NCBI GenBank assembly: GCA_003510325.1
Contig: DONB01000216.1
Span: forward strand, 6,888-12,429
From: Thiobacillus sp.
GTDB taxonomy: Bacteria; Pseudomonadota; Gammaproteobacteria; Burkholderiales; Thiobacillaceae
Reading direction: 5' to 3'
Length of the DNA: 5,542 nucleotides
The translations under genes and the position numbers were made by a program. The first letter of the stretch is position 1. Each line of letters begins with the position of its first letter. The notes beneath the pieces were generated by a model. It was given only the letters and a program-made list of their open reading frames with translations. It was not told the origin of the DNA and ran no database searches. This document shows positions 1 to 5,542 of the stretch, piece by piece.

Positions 1-1099
1 CCCGCTGCTGTTCGCGGCGGACGACGTGGATCGGCGTCACCAGCCGCTGGCTCAGCCGCGCGATGCGCAGCTGCTCGGTCGTCAGGCGCGTGCCGCTGGC
101 GTGGTGCAGGCGCTGTTCCAGCTGGTTCAGCTCGGCTTGCCGCCGGCGCAGCTGCTCGGCCGGGTGGACCAGGCGGCGCGCCAGGAAATCCAGGCGCTGC
201 ATCTCGGTCTGCTGCCGGCGGCCCTGATGGTGCTGCAGCTGGCGACCCAGGTGCCCCAGTTGCTGCAGCAGTTCGGTGCGTACCGGGCTGGCGAGTTCGG
301 CCGCCGCCGTCGGCGTCGGCGCGCGCAGGTCGGCGGCAAAGTCGGCCAGGGTGAAATCGGTTTCGTGGCCGACCCCGCTCACCACCGGCATCGGGCTCGC
401 GGCAATCGCGCGCGCCACCGCCTCGTCGTTGAACGCCCACAGATCTTCCAGCGAACCGCCGCCGCGGCACACCAGCAGCACGTCGCACTCGGCGCGCGCG
501 CCTGCCGTGCGGATCGCCGCGGCGATCTGTGCGCCGGCGCCCGCGCCCTGCACCGGGGTGGGGTAGAGGATCACCGGCAGGCCCGGCATGCGGCGCGCCA
601 GCGCGGTCAGCACGTCGTGCAGCGCTGCGGCCTGCGGCGAGGTGACGATGCCCAGGGTGCGCGGAAAGCGCGGCAGGGCCCGCTTCTTCATCGGGTCGAA
701 CAGGCCTTCGGCTTCCAGCTTGGCCTTCAGCCTGAGGAAGGCTTCGTACAGCCGCCCGGCACCGGCGCGGCGGATCGCCTCGGCACCCAGCTGGAATTCG
801 CCGCGCGCCTCGTACAGCGAGGGCAGGGCGCGGATCTCGACGTGGTCGCCGTTGGCGGGGGTGAAATCCGCGAACTGGTTGCGTCCGCGGAACATCACGC
901 AGCGCACCTGCGCACTCGCATCCTTCAGCGAGAAATACCAGTGGCCGGAGGCGGCTCGAATGAAGTTGGAGACTTCGCCCTCCACCCACAGCAAGGGCAA
1001 TTGCGATTCGAGCGCGCGGCGCGCCATGCGGTTGAGCTCGCTGACGGTGAGCACGGGCAGGGCGGGCGGGCTGTCGAGAAGATGGTCCGAAAATTCCAT
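1..1099 (-). CDS. xseA: Exodeoxyribonuclease VII large subunit (partial, C-terminus beyond left edge)
   Basis: Large, catalytic subunit of exonuclease VII, a cytoplasmic nuclease that with XseB degrades single-stranded DNA to oligonucleotides in both directions. I translated the reverse strand from the ATG at 1099; 366 codons are open to the window edge. Residues about 17-110 match the N-terminal OB-fold (TVSELN, then WVEGEVSNF and [10 protein letters not shown]). The catalytic domain follows, with [13 protein letters not shown] (150-162), [13 protein letters not shown] (212-224), [12 protein letters not shown] (243-254) and [13 protein letters not shown] (257-269), all family hallmarks. From about 275 the chain is rich in Gln, Arg and Leu, as expected for the C-terminal coiled coil. 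The E. coli protein is about 456 residues, so roughly 80-90 are missing to the left. An in-frame ATG at 1138 would add 13 residues; an in-frame TGA lies just upstream of it. Neither start has a clear ribosome binding site. I prefer 1099 because it leaves a short lead before TVSELN, as in E. coli. The gene is divergent from exbB. Confidence 0.95.
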   Translation of the reverse strand, partial: MEFSDHLLDSPPALPVLTVSELNRMARRALESQLPLLWVEGEVSNFIRAASGHWYFSLKDASAQVRCVMFRGRNQFADFTPANGDHVEIRALPSLYEARGEFQLGAEAIRRAGAGRLYEAFLRLKAKLEAEGLFDPMKKRALPRFPRTLGIVTSPQAAALHDVLTALARRMPGLPVILYPTPVQGAGAGAQIAAAIRTAGARAECDVLLVCRGGGSLEDLWAFNDEAVARAIAASPMPVVSGVGHETDFTLADFAADLRAPTPTAAAELASPVRTELLQQLGHLGRQLQHHQGRRQQTEMQRLDFLARRLVHPAEQLRRRQAELNQLEQRLHHASGTRLTTEQLRIARLSQRLVTPIHVVRREQQR

Positions 1100-1159
1100 G
1101 GCGAGCAGGATAACGGGTTCAGTCTGGGCATGGTTCATGCACAGTCATCAAACGCTCAC

Positions 1160-1170
1160 AAAATAATTTT
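1160..1170. repeat. AT-only perfect palindrome AAAATAATTTT
   Basis: An 11-base perfect palindrome (AAAAT-A-ATTTT) immediately followed by GATC at 1171-1174, about 60 bases upstream of the xseA start at 1099. It could be part of a promoter, an easily melted element or a regulator site; the sequence does not decide. Confidence 0.4.
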
Positions 1171-1240
1171 GATCAGCCTATTGACGATGCTTGTGTTTTT
1201 ATAAGTGCTTGAAATTAAAAGAATAAGAGCATTGTCTACT

Positions 1241-1253
1241 TTTTGGGCCAAAA
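1241..1253. repeat. Palindrome TTTTGG-G-CCAAAA
   Basis: Six-base arms around one central base. The spacing is too tight for an RNA hairpin, so a DNA-binding protein site is more likely than a terminator. A second imperfect inverted repeat shares its right arm: CCAAAACAC (1248-1256) pairs at 8 of 9 positions with GTGTTTAGG (1275-1283) across 18 bases. No U-tract follows on either strand. The regulator is unknown. Confidence 0.4.
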
Positions 1254-1296
1254 CACTTTTTCCTTTGTGGCCGGGTGTTTAGGGGGAGCGGCAGGC

Positions 1297-1335
1297 AGTT
1301 CTTCACAGACTTATCCACATCAATTGTGGAGAACT
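1297..1335. promoter_or_regulatory. Cluster of three DnaA-box-like 9-mers in a nested inverted repeat
   Basis: TTATCCACA at 1311-1319 is an exact match to the DnaA-box consensus TTATNCACA. Four bases past the start of the left arm's partner lie two near matches: TTCTTCACA at 1299-1307 on the plus strand and TTCTCCACA on the minus strand (1325-1333). Each differs from TTATNCACA only at the third base. The two plus-strand boxes start 12 bases apart. The outer boxes sit in an inverted repeat, AGTTCTTCACA (1297-1307) against TGTGGAGAACT (1325-1335), which matches at 10 of 11 positions. The inner pair forms TCCACA-TCAAT-TGTGGA (1314-1330). AT-rich DNA lies just to the left. DnaA may act here as a regulator of exbB or xseA, or the site may titrate DnaA. 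The same symmetry could instead be the operator of an unrelated dimeric regulator. Confidence 0.55.
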
Positions 1336-1424
1336 CGAAACCTTCCGCAAAAATGCCGTCCCGATAAATTGGTGCTTGCCGAAACCGGCACGCGGGCGCT
1401 ACATTTCGCCTGGTGTTTTCATTT

Positions 1425-1428
1425 GGAG
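1425..1428 (+). promoter_or_regulatory. Ribosome binding site of exbB
   Basis: GGAG lies 9 bases before the GTG at 1438. It decides the start: it supports 1438 over the TTG at 1243, which would add 65 residues without family similarity. Confidence 0.7.
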
Positions 1429-1437
1429 TGGTGTTCA

Positions 1438-2043
1438 GTGCTTGCCATTATTGAGGCGGCCGGTTGGCCGATCTGGCCGTTGATTCTGGCCTCGGTCATT
1501 GCCGTGGCCATCATCATCGAGCGTGCCTACAGTCTGCGTGCACAGGAAGTCGCCCCCGCCAGCCTGCTGCTGGAAACGATCAAGGCCTACCAGGAGCGCG
1601 GCGTCACCCAGGATCTGATTGCGCGGCTGAGCGACGGTTCGCCGATGGGTCGGATCTTTGCGACCGCCCTGAAGAATGCCCACAACTCGCGCGAAGTGAT
1701 GAAGGAGTCGATCGAGGAATCCGGCCGCGCCGTCACCCACGAACTCGACCGCTTCCTGACTTCGCTCGGCACCATCGCCAGCATGGCGCCGTTGCTGGGC
1801 CTGCTCGGCACGGTGATCGGCATGATCGAAATCTTCGGCGCGCAGACCTCCAGCGGCACCAATCCGGGCCAGCTGGCACACGGCATTTCGATCGCCCTGT
1901 ACAACACCGCGTTCGGCCTGATCGTGGCGATCCCGGCGATGATCTTCTATCGCTTCTTCCGCGCCAAGGTCGAATCCCTGGTGGTCGACATGGAGCAGCA
2001 GGCGATCAAGCTGGTGGAGATCGTCCACGGCGATAGAAAGTAA
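1438..2043 (+). CDS. exbB: ExbB / MotA-TolQ family proton channel subunit
   Basis: Inner-membrane protein of the ExbB-TolQ-MotA family. With ExbD it forms a proton channel whose motive force drives envelope work, classically through TonB. The predicted product has 201 residues, close to normal for short betaproteobacterial ExbB proteins. The GTG start gives the typical opening MLAIIEAAGWPIWP. Three hydrophobic segments are visible: about 12-27, 110-132 and 149-171, separated by a cytoplasmic loop (about 34-105). The family signatures are present: APLLGLLGTVIGM (117-129) in helix 2 and ALYNTAFGLIVAIP (153-166) in helix 3. exbD follows after 7 bases, so the two are co-transcribed. No tonB is present in the window, so the partner is unknown. 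Placement next to lpxK and kdsB suggests a role in LPS or outer-membrane upkeep rather than iron uptake, but that is inference. Confidence 0.93.
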   Translation: MLAIIEAAGWPIWPLILASVIAVAIIIERAYSLRAQEVAPASLLLETIKAYQERGVTQDLIARLSDGSPMGRIFATALKNAHNSREVMKESIEESGRAVTHELDRFLTSLGTIASMAPLLGLLGTVIGMIEIFGAQTSSGTNPGQLAHGISIALYNTAFGLIVAIPAMIFYRFFRAKVESLVVDMEQQAIKLVEIVHGDRK

Positions 2044-2050
2044 AGCAGCC

Positions 2051-2467
2051 ATGAATTTTCGCCGCGGCCGCCGCGAAGACTATCCGGAAATCAACCTGAT
2101 TCCGTTCATCGACATCCTGCTCGTCATCGTGATTTTCCTCGCGGTGACGACCACCTACGCGCGCTTCGCCGAGCTCAAGATCAACCTGCCCACCAGCACC
2201 GCCGAGCAGACGCCGACCCCGCCCAAGCAGATCGAAGTGGTTGTGGCCGAAAACGGCCGCTACCAGATCGACAGCACCGCGATCGGAGACGCCTCGATCG
2301 ACGAACTGGCTGCCGCGCTGAAAAAAGCCGCCGGCGACCAGGCCGAGCCGGTGGTGGTGATCAACGCCGATGCGCAGGCTGCCCATCAGTCGGTGGTGAA
2401 CGTGATGGAAGCGGCACGCCGGGTCGGACTCAGCCGCATCACCTTCGCCACCCAGACCGCCCCGTAG
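2051..2467 (+). CDS. exbD: ExbD / TolR family proton channel subunit
   Basis: Partner of ExbB, with a short cytoplasmic N-terminus, one membrane helix and a periplasmic domain. The product has 138 residues, the usual family length. A basic lead (FRRGRR) precedes PEINLIPFIDILLVIVIFL. Residues about 17-35 form the membrane helix, and D21 is in the position of the conserved aspartate that carries protons in ExbD and TolR. The periplasmic part begins with the typical KINLP motif, continues through a Pro/Thr/Gln stretch and ends in the alpha/beta domain (VVVINADAQAAHQSVVNVM). The start has only a weak ribosome binding site; translation is probably coupled to exbB, which ends 7 bases upstream. The ExbD versus TolR name rests on context: no tolA, tolB or pal is nearby. 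Confidence 0.93.
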   Translation: MNFRRGRREDYPEINLIPFIDILLVIVIFLAVTTTYARFAELKINLPTSTAEQTPTPPKQIEVVVAENGRYQIDSTAIGDASIDELAAALKKAAGDQAEPVVVINADAQAAHQSVVNVMEAARRVGLSRITFATQTAP

Positions 2468-2576
2468 ATTCCGCTCCCGGATCCACCGTGACTGTGTCGA
2501 CTTACCCGCAAGGGGCCGGCCGTGGTTGTAAAGTCTTCGCGTCACGCTTGATCGGAAAACGGAACAGGGCTCGCAC
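2468..2576. other. exbD-lpxK gap, possible internal promoter region
   Basis: At 109 bases this is the largest gap in the plus-strand run. It contains the palindrome GGCCGGCC and a poor promoter-like pair: TTGTAA (2526-2531) with CTTGAT (2547-2552), only 15 bases apart. No terminator hairpin with a U-tract is visible, so read-through from exbD is likely. AGGG at 2566-2569 sits 7 bases before the lpxK GTG and is its likely ribosome binding site. Confidence 0.4.
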
Positions 2577-3563
2577 GTGATTTCCCATCCGCACCACTGG
2601 GCGCACACTGGCGTGCTCACGCTGCTGCTTGCGCCCCTTGCAGCCCTGTTTGCCGTCGTGTCCTGGCTGCGCCGCTTCGCGTACCGGCGCGGCTGGCTAC
2701 GCAGCGAAGCGGTCGGCGTGCCGGTCATCGTGGTCGGCAACATCACCGCCGGCGGCAGCGGCAAGACCCCGTTGACGATCTGGCTGGTGAACCGGCTGCG
2801 CGCCCGTGGCCTGTGCCCGGGCGTGGTCAGCCGCGGGTACGGCGGCACGGCGCGCGGCGTCGTCGAAGTGCAGCCGGACAGCCCGCCGACCGCGGTGGGT
2901 GACGAACCGCTGCTGATCCGGACCAAGACCGATGCGCCCGTGGTGGTGGGACGCGATCGCGTGGCCGCCGCCCGCACCCTGCTGGCGCGTCATCCCGGGG
3001 TCGACGTCATCGTGTCCGACGACGGCCTGCAGCATTACCGGCTGCAGCGCGACGTCGAGATCGCGGTGATCGACGCGGCGACCGGACTGGGCAACGGCTG
3101 GCCGCTGCCGGCCGGCCCGCTGCGCGAACCGCAAAGCCGTCTCGCCCAGGTCGATGCGGTCGTCCAGGTGGTGCGCGGCGCCGCGCAGCCGCGGCCGTTC
3201 CAGGGCGCGTGGCGCGCCGATTACACCGCAGGGCGCGCGTACCGCCTGCGCGCACCACAGGAAAAACGAGCGCTGCGCGAGCTGCCGCAGCACGACTGGA
3301 TTGCCGCCACCGGCATCGGCCGCCCGCAGGGATTCTTCGACATGCTGACCGCGCAGGGCGTCCGCTTCAGTCCACGCGCCTTTCCGGACCACCACGTTTT
3401 CCGACCGACGGACCTGCCCGACGGCGGAGCGGTGCTGATGACCGAAAAAGACGCGGTAAAATGCCAGACGTTTGCAGGAGCAGACTGGTGGGCGCTGGAA
3501 CTCGACGTCGCACCGGAAACCGGGTTCATCGACTGGCTGGATGCACGCATTCGCCCACAATAA
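2577..3563 (+). CDS. lpxK: Tetraacyldisaccharide 4'-kinase (lipid A)
   Basis: LpxK transfers phosphate from ATP to the 4' position of the lipid A disaccharide precursor, making lipid IVA on the cytoplasmic face of the inner membrane. The product has 328 residues, a normal length. A hydrophobic N-terminal helix (about 12-31) anchors it. The P-loop is AGGSGKT (58-64) after VPVIVVGNI. Next come VVSRGYGG (83-90), GDEPLLI (108-114), VGRDR (124-128) and SDDGLQHYRL (147-156), all LpxK hallmarks. The DDGLQH segment and the aspartate of GDEP correspond to the active-site and metal region. FPDHHVF lies near the C-terminal third and MTEKDAVKC near the end, as expected. The start is GTG; an AGGG 7 bases upstream supports it. 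The usual gammaproteobacterial neighbour msbA is absent here. Confidence 0.96.
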   Translation: MISHPHHWAHTGVLTLLLAPLAALFAVVSWLRRFAYRRGWLRSEAVGVPVIVVGNITAGGSGKTPLTIWLVNRLRARGLCPGVVSRGYGGTARGVVEVQPDSPPTAVGDEPLLIRTKTDAPVVVGRDRVAAARTLLARHPGVDVIVSDDGLQHYRLQRDVEIAVIDAATGLGNGWPLPAGPLREPQSRLAQVDAVVQVVRGAAQPRPFQGAWRADYTAGRAYRLRAPQEKRALRELPQHDWIAATGIGRPQGFFDMLTAQGVRFSPRAFPDHHVFRPTDLPDGGAVLMTEKDAVKCQTFAGADWWALELDVAPETGFIDWLDARIRPQ

Positions 3564-3581
3564 AAAAACGGCATGCGCATC

Positions 3582-3592
3582 GAGGGAGGGAG
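3582..3592 (+). promoter_or_regulatory. Strong doubled ribosome binding site of the GGDEF gene
   Basis: GAGGGAGGGAG contains two overlapping GGAG cores. The second core (3589-3592) lies 8 bases before the ATG at 3601; the first (3585-3588) would instead serve a GTG at 3595, which adds two residues. It supports a start after the end of lpxK rather than the earlier in-frame start at 3472, which overlaps lpxK. It is the best ribosome binding site in the window. Confidence 0.7.
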
Positions 3593-3600
3593 CTGTGGGT

Positions 3601-4710
3601 ATGCAATATTCTGACTGGGCCGAGCGCCGCCACCCCTGTCGTTGGGAAGCCGAAACCGCGGATTCCGGTTTCTGGGTGCCCGACCGTTCCGAAATCGTCA
3701 CCCAGTTCTTCACCCGCTATCTGTTCTTCTCGCTGGCGGTCATCTATTTTTCCACGCTGAAAGACGTCCCTCCGGTGCTGTTCAGCATCGAGCAGCTGTT
3801 GATCGCGCTCGGTGCCTATTTCTTCCTCAACACCTGGTCCTTCAGCCAGGCGCTGAAGGGCGTCACGCTGCTGAAGATCCGCAGCGCCATGAGTGCCGAC
3901 CTGATCATCGTCACCCTGTGCGTGATCCACGACCCCAATCCGATCCCGCCGTCGGCGCTGGCCTTCCTGATGGTGCTGCTCGGCAACGGCATGCGCTACG
4001 GCATGCGCCTGTTCGCCGAGGTGCTGGGCGGCGCCTTTCTCGGCATGGCGCTTTCGTTTGCCATGCGCTACCGGCTGGGCAGCTTCGAAATCAACGCGGG
4101 CGACGTGTTCTTCGGCGTGTTCTGGGTCACCCTGGCCCTGTATGCCTACATCCTGATGGGGCGCATCGAGGCGCAGCGCCGCCAGCTCGATTACCGCAGC
4201 CGCTTCGATGCGCTGACCGGACTGCTCAACCGCCACGGCCTGCTGGCCGCGGCCGACAGCATCTTCGACAAGCTCAATACCGGCATCCCGGCCACCGTGC
4301 TGTTTGCCGACCTCAACCAGTTCAAGGAGGTCAACGACCGCTACGGCCACGGCGTGGGCGACCGCGTGCTGGCCGAGTTCGCGCAGATCTTCAGCGAGTC
4401 GGCCGAAATGGGCGTGTGCGGGCGCTGGGGCGGCGACGAGTTCGTCGCCATCCTGCCGCAGCGCGACGAAGCCGCCATCCAGCAGATATTCGAGCGCATC
4501 GAATCGCGCACCCAGGCCTGGAGCACCAGCAACGGCCTGCCGATGGCGGTGAGCCTCGGCGTCAGCCACGCCCCGCGCGACGGCCACGACCTGAAAACCC
4601 TGCTGTCGGTGGCCGACATCCATCTTTACCAAAGCAAGTCGCACCAGCCCGAAACGGCGAGCGCACCTTCAAATTACGGAATCCTGATCGATGAACCCAA
4701 AGCTACTTGA
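3601..4710 (+). CDS. Membrane-bound GGDEF protein, probable diguanylate cyclase
   Basis: Probable diguanylate cyclase that makes cyclic-di-GMP from two GTP, in the inner membrane with its catalytic domain in the cytoplasm. The product has 369 residues. A hydrophilic N-terminus (1-34) precedes five or six hydrophobic segments (about 37-53, 59-81, 98-110, 117-134, 139-157, 168-187). A short linker (188-202) leads to the GGDEF domain from [10 protein letters not shown] (202-211). The metal and substrate residues look intact: [10 protein letters not shown] (237-246), RYGHGVGD (247-254) and GRWGGDEF (274-281). The inhibitory RxxD motif is missing: its positions before GGDEF read AEMG (268-271). 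The end of the domain is divergent, with ADIHLYQSK and no GRN motif. The segment [13 protein letters not shown] (126-138) recalls the membrane sensor part of RpfC-like kinases, but this is from memory only. The gene overlaps ycaR by 20 bases, and its GC-rich composition matches its neighbours. Ligand and target are unknown. Confidence 0.9.
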   Translation: MQYSDWAERRHPCRWEAETADSGFWVPDRSEIVTQFFTRYLFFSLAVIYFSTLKDVPPVLFSIEQLLIALGAYFFLNTWSFSQALKGVTLLKIRSAMSADLIIVTLCVIHDPNPIPPSALAFLMVLLGNGMRYGMRLFAEVLGGAFLGMALSFAMRYRLGSFEINAGDVFFGVFWVTLALYAYILMGRIEAQRRQLDYRSRFDALTGLLNRHGLLAAADSIFDKLNTGIPATVLFADLNQFKEVNDRYGHGVGDRVLAEFAQIFSESAEMGVCGRWGGDEFVAILPQRDEAAIQQIFERIESRTQAWSTSNGLPMAVSLGVSHAPRDGHDLKTLLSVADIHLYQSKSHQPETASAPSNYGILIDEPKAT

Positions 4711-4879
4711 AATCCTCGTCTGCCCGGTCTGCAAAGGCCCGCTCGAGTGGAAGAAACCCGCCGGCGAACTGGTCTGCAAGGCCTGCCGCCTGGCCTACCC
4801 CATCCGCGACGACATTCCGGTGATGCTGCCTGAAGAGGCGCGCGCACTGAGCCCCGACGAAATCCACGGCCAGAAGTAG
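4691..4879 (+). CDS. ycaR: Trm112-like zinc-ribbon protein YcaR
   Basis: Small 62-residue protein of the Trm112/YcaR (UPF0434) family. It opens with [18 protein letters not shown] and carries two CxxC pairs, C11/C14 and C29/C32, that would bind one zinc ion. The typical [17 protein letters not shown] follows (residues 35-51). The bacterial function is not firmly established. The eukaryotic and archaeal relative Trm112 activates methyltransferases, and the bacterial gene is usually next to kdsB, as here. Its ATG lies inside the end of the upstream GGDEF gene (20-base overlap in another frame) with only a weak GGA (4678-4680) in front, which points to translational coupling. The kdsB GTG follows its stop after 2 bases. 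Confidence 0.93.
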   Translation: MNPKLLEILVCPVCKGPLEWKKPAGELVCKACRLAYPIRDDIPVMLPEEARALSPDEIHGQK

Positions 4880-4881
4880 TC

Positions 4882-5542
4882 GTGCATTTCCGCGTCGTCA
4901 TCCCCGCGCGCTACGCGTCGAGCCGGCTGCCGGGCAAGCCGCTGGCCGACATCGGCGGCAAGCCGATGGTGCTGCGTGTGCTGGAGCGTGCCTTGCAGGC
5001 GGGCGCCGAATCGGTGGTGGTCGCCACCGACGACGTGCGCGTGCAGCAGGCGGTCGAGGCCGCAGGCTATCGGGCGCTGATGACCTCGCCCGAGCACCAG
5101 TCGGGCACCGAGCGCCTGGTCGAGGTGGCCGAAACCCTGGGCTGGCCCGACGACACGCTGGTGGTCAACGTGCAGGGCGACGAGCCGCTGATCGATCCGC
5201 TGCTGATCCGCGAAGCCGCGCGCCAGCTGGTGCTGCACGACGACGCGGTGATGGCGACGCTGGCGCACCCGATCCACGACCACGCCGACTTCATCAATCC
5301 CAACGTCGTCAAGGTGGTGGCCGACGAAGCCGGCTATGCGCTGTATTTCAGCCGCGCGCCGGTGCCATGGCCGCGCGATGCTTTCGCCCATGACCGCACG
5401 CGGATGCCGGAAGGCCGCTGGCTGCGCCACATCGGGATCTACGGCTATCGCGCTTCGGCCCTGCAGGCCTTTTCGGCGTTGGCGCCGGGGCGACTCGAAC
5501 AGATCGAGTCGCTGGAGCAACTGCGTGCGCTGGAAGCGGGCT
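4882..5542 (+). CDS. kdsB: 3-deoxy-manno-octulosonate cytidylyltransferase (partial, C-terminus beyond right edge)
   Basis: CMP-Kdo synthetase: a cytoplasmic enzyme that joins CTP and Kdo to give CMP-Kdo, the activated sugar that is transferred to lipid IVA. The window holds 220 codons of a protein usually about 250-260 residues long; the rest lies to the right. Visible family motifs are [16 protein letters not shown] (6-21), which binds the nucleotide, GGKPM (25-29), ATDD (48-51), HQSGTERL (72-79) and NVQGDEPL (96-103), where D100 matches the metal-binding aspartate. [25 protein letters not shown] and the substrate-site run [14 protein letters not shown] follow near the edge. The start is GTG, 2 bases after the ycaR stop, without a good ribosome binding site, so translation is probably coupled. 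LpxK in the same unit makes the lipid that later receives Kdo. Confidence 0.96.
   Translation, partial: MHFRVVIPARYASSRLPGKPLADIGGKPMVLRVLERALQAGAESVVVATDDVRVQQAVEAAGYRALMTSPEHQSGTERLVEVAETLGWPDDTLVVNVQGDEPLIDPLLIREAARQLVLHDDAVMATLAHPIHDHADFINPNVVKVVADEAGYALYFSRAPVPWPRDAFAHDRTRMPEGRWLRHIGIYGYRASALQAFSALAPGRLEQIESLEQLRALEAG

Larger units (their letters stand above)
1139..1437. other. Divergent xseA/exbB intergenic region, AT-rich on the xseA side
   Basis: This non-coding stretch of about 300 bases must hold the promoters of both xseA and exbB. From about 1155 to 1262 it is markedly AT-rich compared with the GC-rich genes around it, with runs such as AAAATAATTTT and GAAATTAAAAGAATAAG. It then returns to mixed composition. 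It holds the palindromes and DnaA-box cluster listed separately and a small hairpin, TGCCG-AAAC-CGGCA, at 1377-1390. I looked for sigma-70 promoters on both strands. TTGACG (1181-1186) and TATAAG (1200-1205) are only 13 bases apart, which is too short. GATAAA (1363-1368) could be an exbB -10 element but has no good -35 partner. No promoter is called. The exbB reading frame stays open back to 1243, but that extension looks unlike ExbB and is not taken as coding. Confidence 0.75.

Noticed and set aside
26..1204. Long plus-strand open frame (392 codons) opposite xseA
   Set aside because: It is antisense to a well-supported xseA, is rich in low-complexity Arg/Gln/Ala runs and has no recognisable domain. 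GC-rich coding DNA often leaves such open frames on the other strand.
1181..1205. Sigma-70 promoter TTGACG / TATAAG
   Set aside because: The two hexamers are individually good, but the 13-base spacer is too short for sigma-70.
1160..1237. Fur-box-like AT-rich stretch upstream of exbB
   Set aside because: Compared by eye with the 19-base Fur consensus, no stretch keeps enough matches or the expected symmetry.
1248..1283. Rho-independent terminator between xseA and exbB
   Set aside because: The inverted repeat has a long 18-base loop and no T-run follows on either strand. Both genes also point away from this spot, so no terminator is expected.
1243..1437. N-terminal extension of exbB from a TTG codon
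   Set aside because: The added 65 residues do not resemble ExbB and cover the DnaA-box cluster. The GTG at 1438 has a ribosome binding site and gives the normal family N-terminus.
2006..2977. Minus-strand open frame across exbD and lpxK
   Set aside because: Both plus-strand genes have clear motifs. The reverse frame has no domain and a composition typical of a shadow.
3551..3590. Terminator after lpxK
   Set aside because: The A-run (AAAAAAA) is followed by overlapping short palindromes (GCATGC, ATGCGCAT) but no stable stem with a U-tract after it.
3472..3600. Earlier start of the GGDEF gene overlapping lpxK
   Set aside because: The extra residues are unlike a membrane protein lead and come from the end of lpxK in another frame. 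The ATG at 3601 has a strong ribosome binding site.
3526..4644. Minus-strand open frame opposite the GGDEF gene
   Set aside because: It is rich in His, Gln, Ala and Val without any domain, and lies opposite a gene with an intact GGDEF active site.

Overview
The window is GC-rich DNA from a Gram-negative bacterium, most likely a betaproteobacterium. The protein wording (XseA, ExbB, ExbD, LpxK) and the order xseA <> exbB-exbD-lpxK-(Trm112-like ycaR)-kdsB fit that class. The genus cannot be fixed from the sequence alone. Every gene is chromosomal core or envelope type. There is no insertion sequence, phage gene, tRNA, rRNA or CRISPR array.

Layout: positions 1-1099 hold the minus-strand 5' part of xseA (large subunit of exonuclease VII), whose C-terminal end lies left of the window. 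About 300-340 bases of intergenic DNA follow. They are AT-rich on the xseA side and carry palindromes and a tight cluster of three DnaA-box-like 9-mers. From 1438 to the right edge all genes run on the plus strand: exbB, exbD, lpxK, a membrane-bound GGDEF protein, ycaR and kdsB (cut off at the right edge). Spacing is mostly tight: 7 nt between exbB and exbD, 37 nt between lpxK and the GGDEF gene, a 20-nt overlap into ycaR, and 2 nt before kdsB. The only larger internal gap is 109 nt between exbD and lpxK. No convincing terminator was seen inside the run, so it probably forms one transcription unit or two overlapping ones.

How the genes work together: LpxK adds the 4'-phosphate to lipid A, and KdsB activates Kdo, the first sugar joined to lipid A, so the core of the unit makes the LPS inner region. 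ExbB/ExbD form a proton-driven inner-membrane motor that energises envelope processes. YcaR is a small zinc-ribbon protein commonly found between lpxK and kdsB.

The unusual element is a six-helix (or near) membrane diguanylate cyclase-type protein inserted between lpxK and ycaR. Its GGDEF active site is intact, it has no RxxD inhibitory site, and its gene overlaps ycaR. This suggests a link between cyclic-di-GMP signalling and LPS synthesis. The second notable signal is the DnaA-box cluster upstream of exbB.
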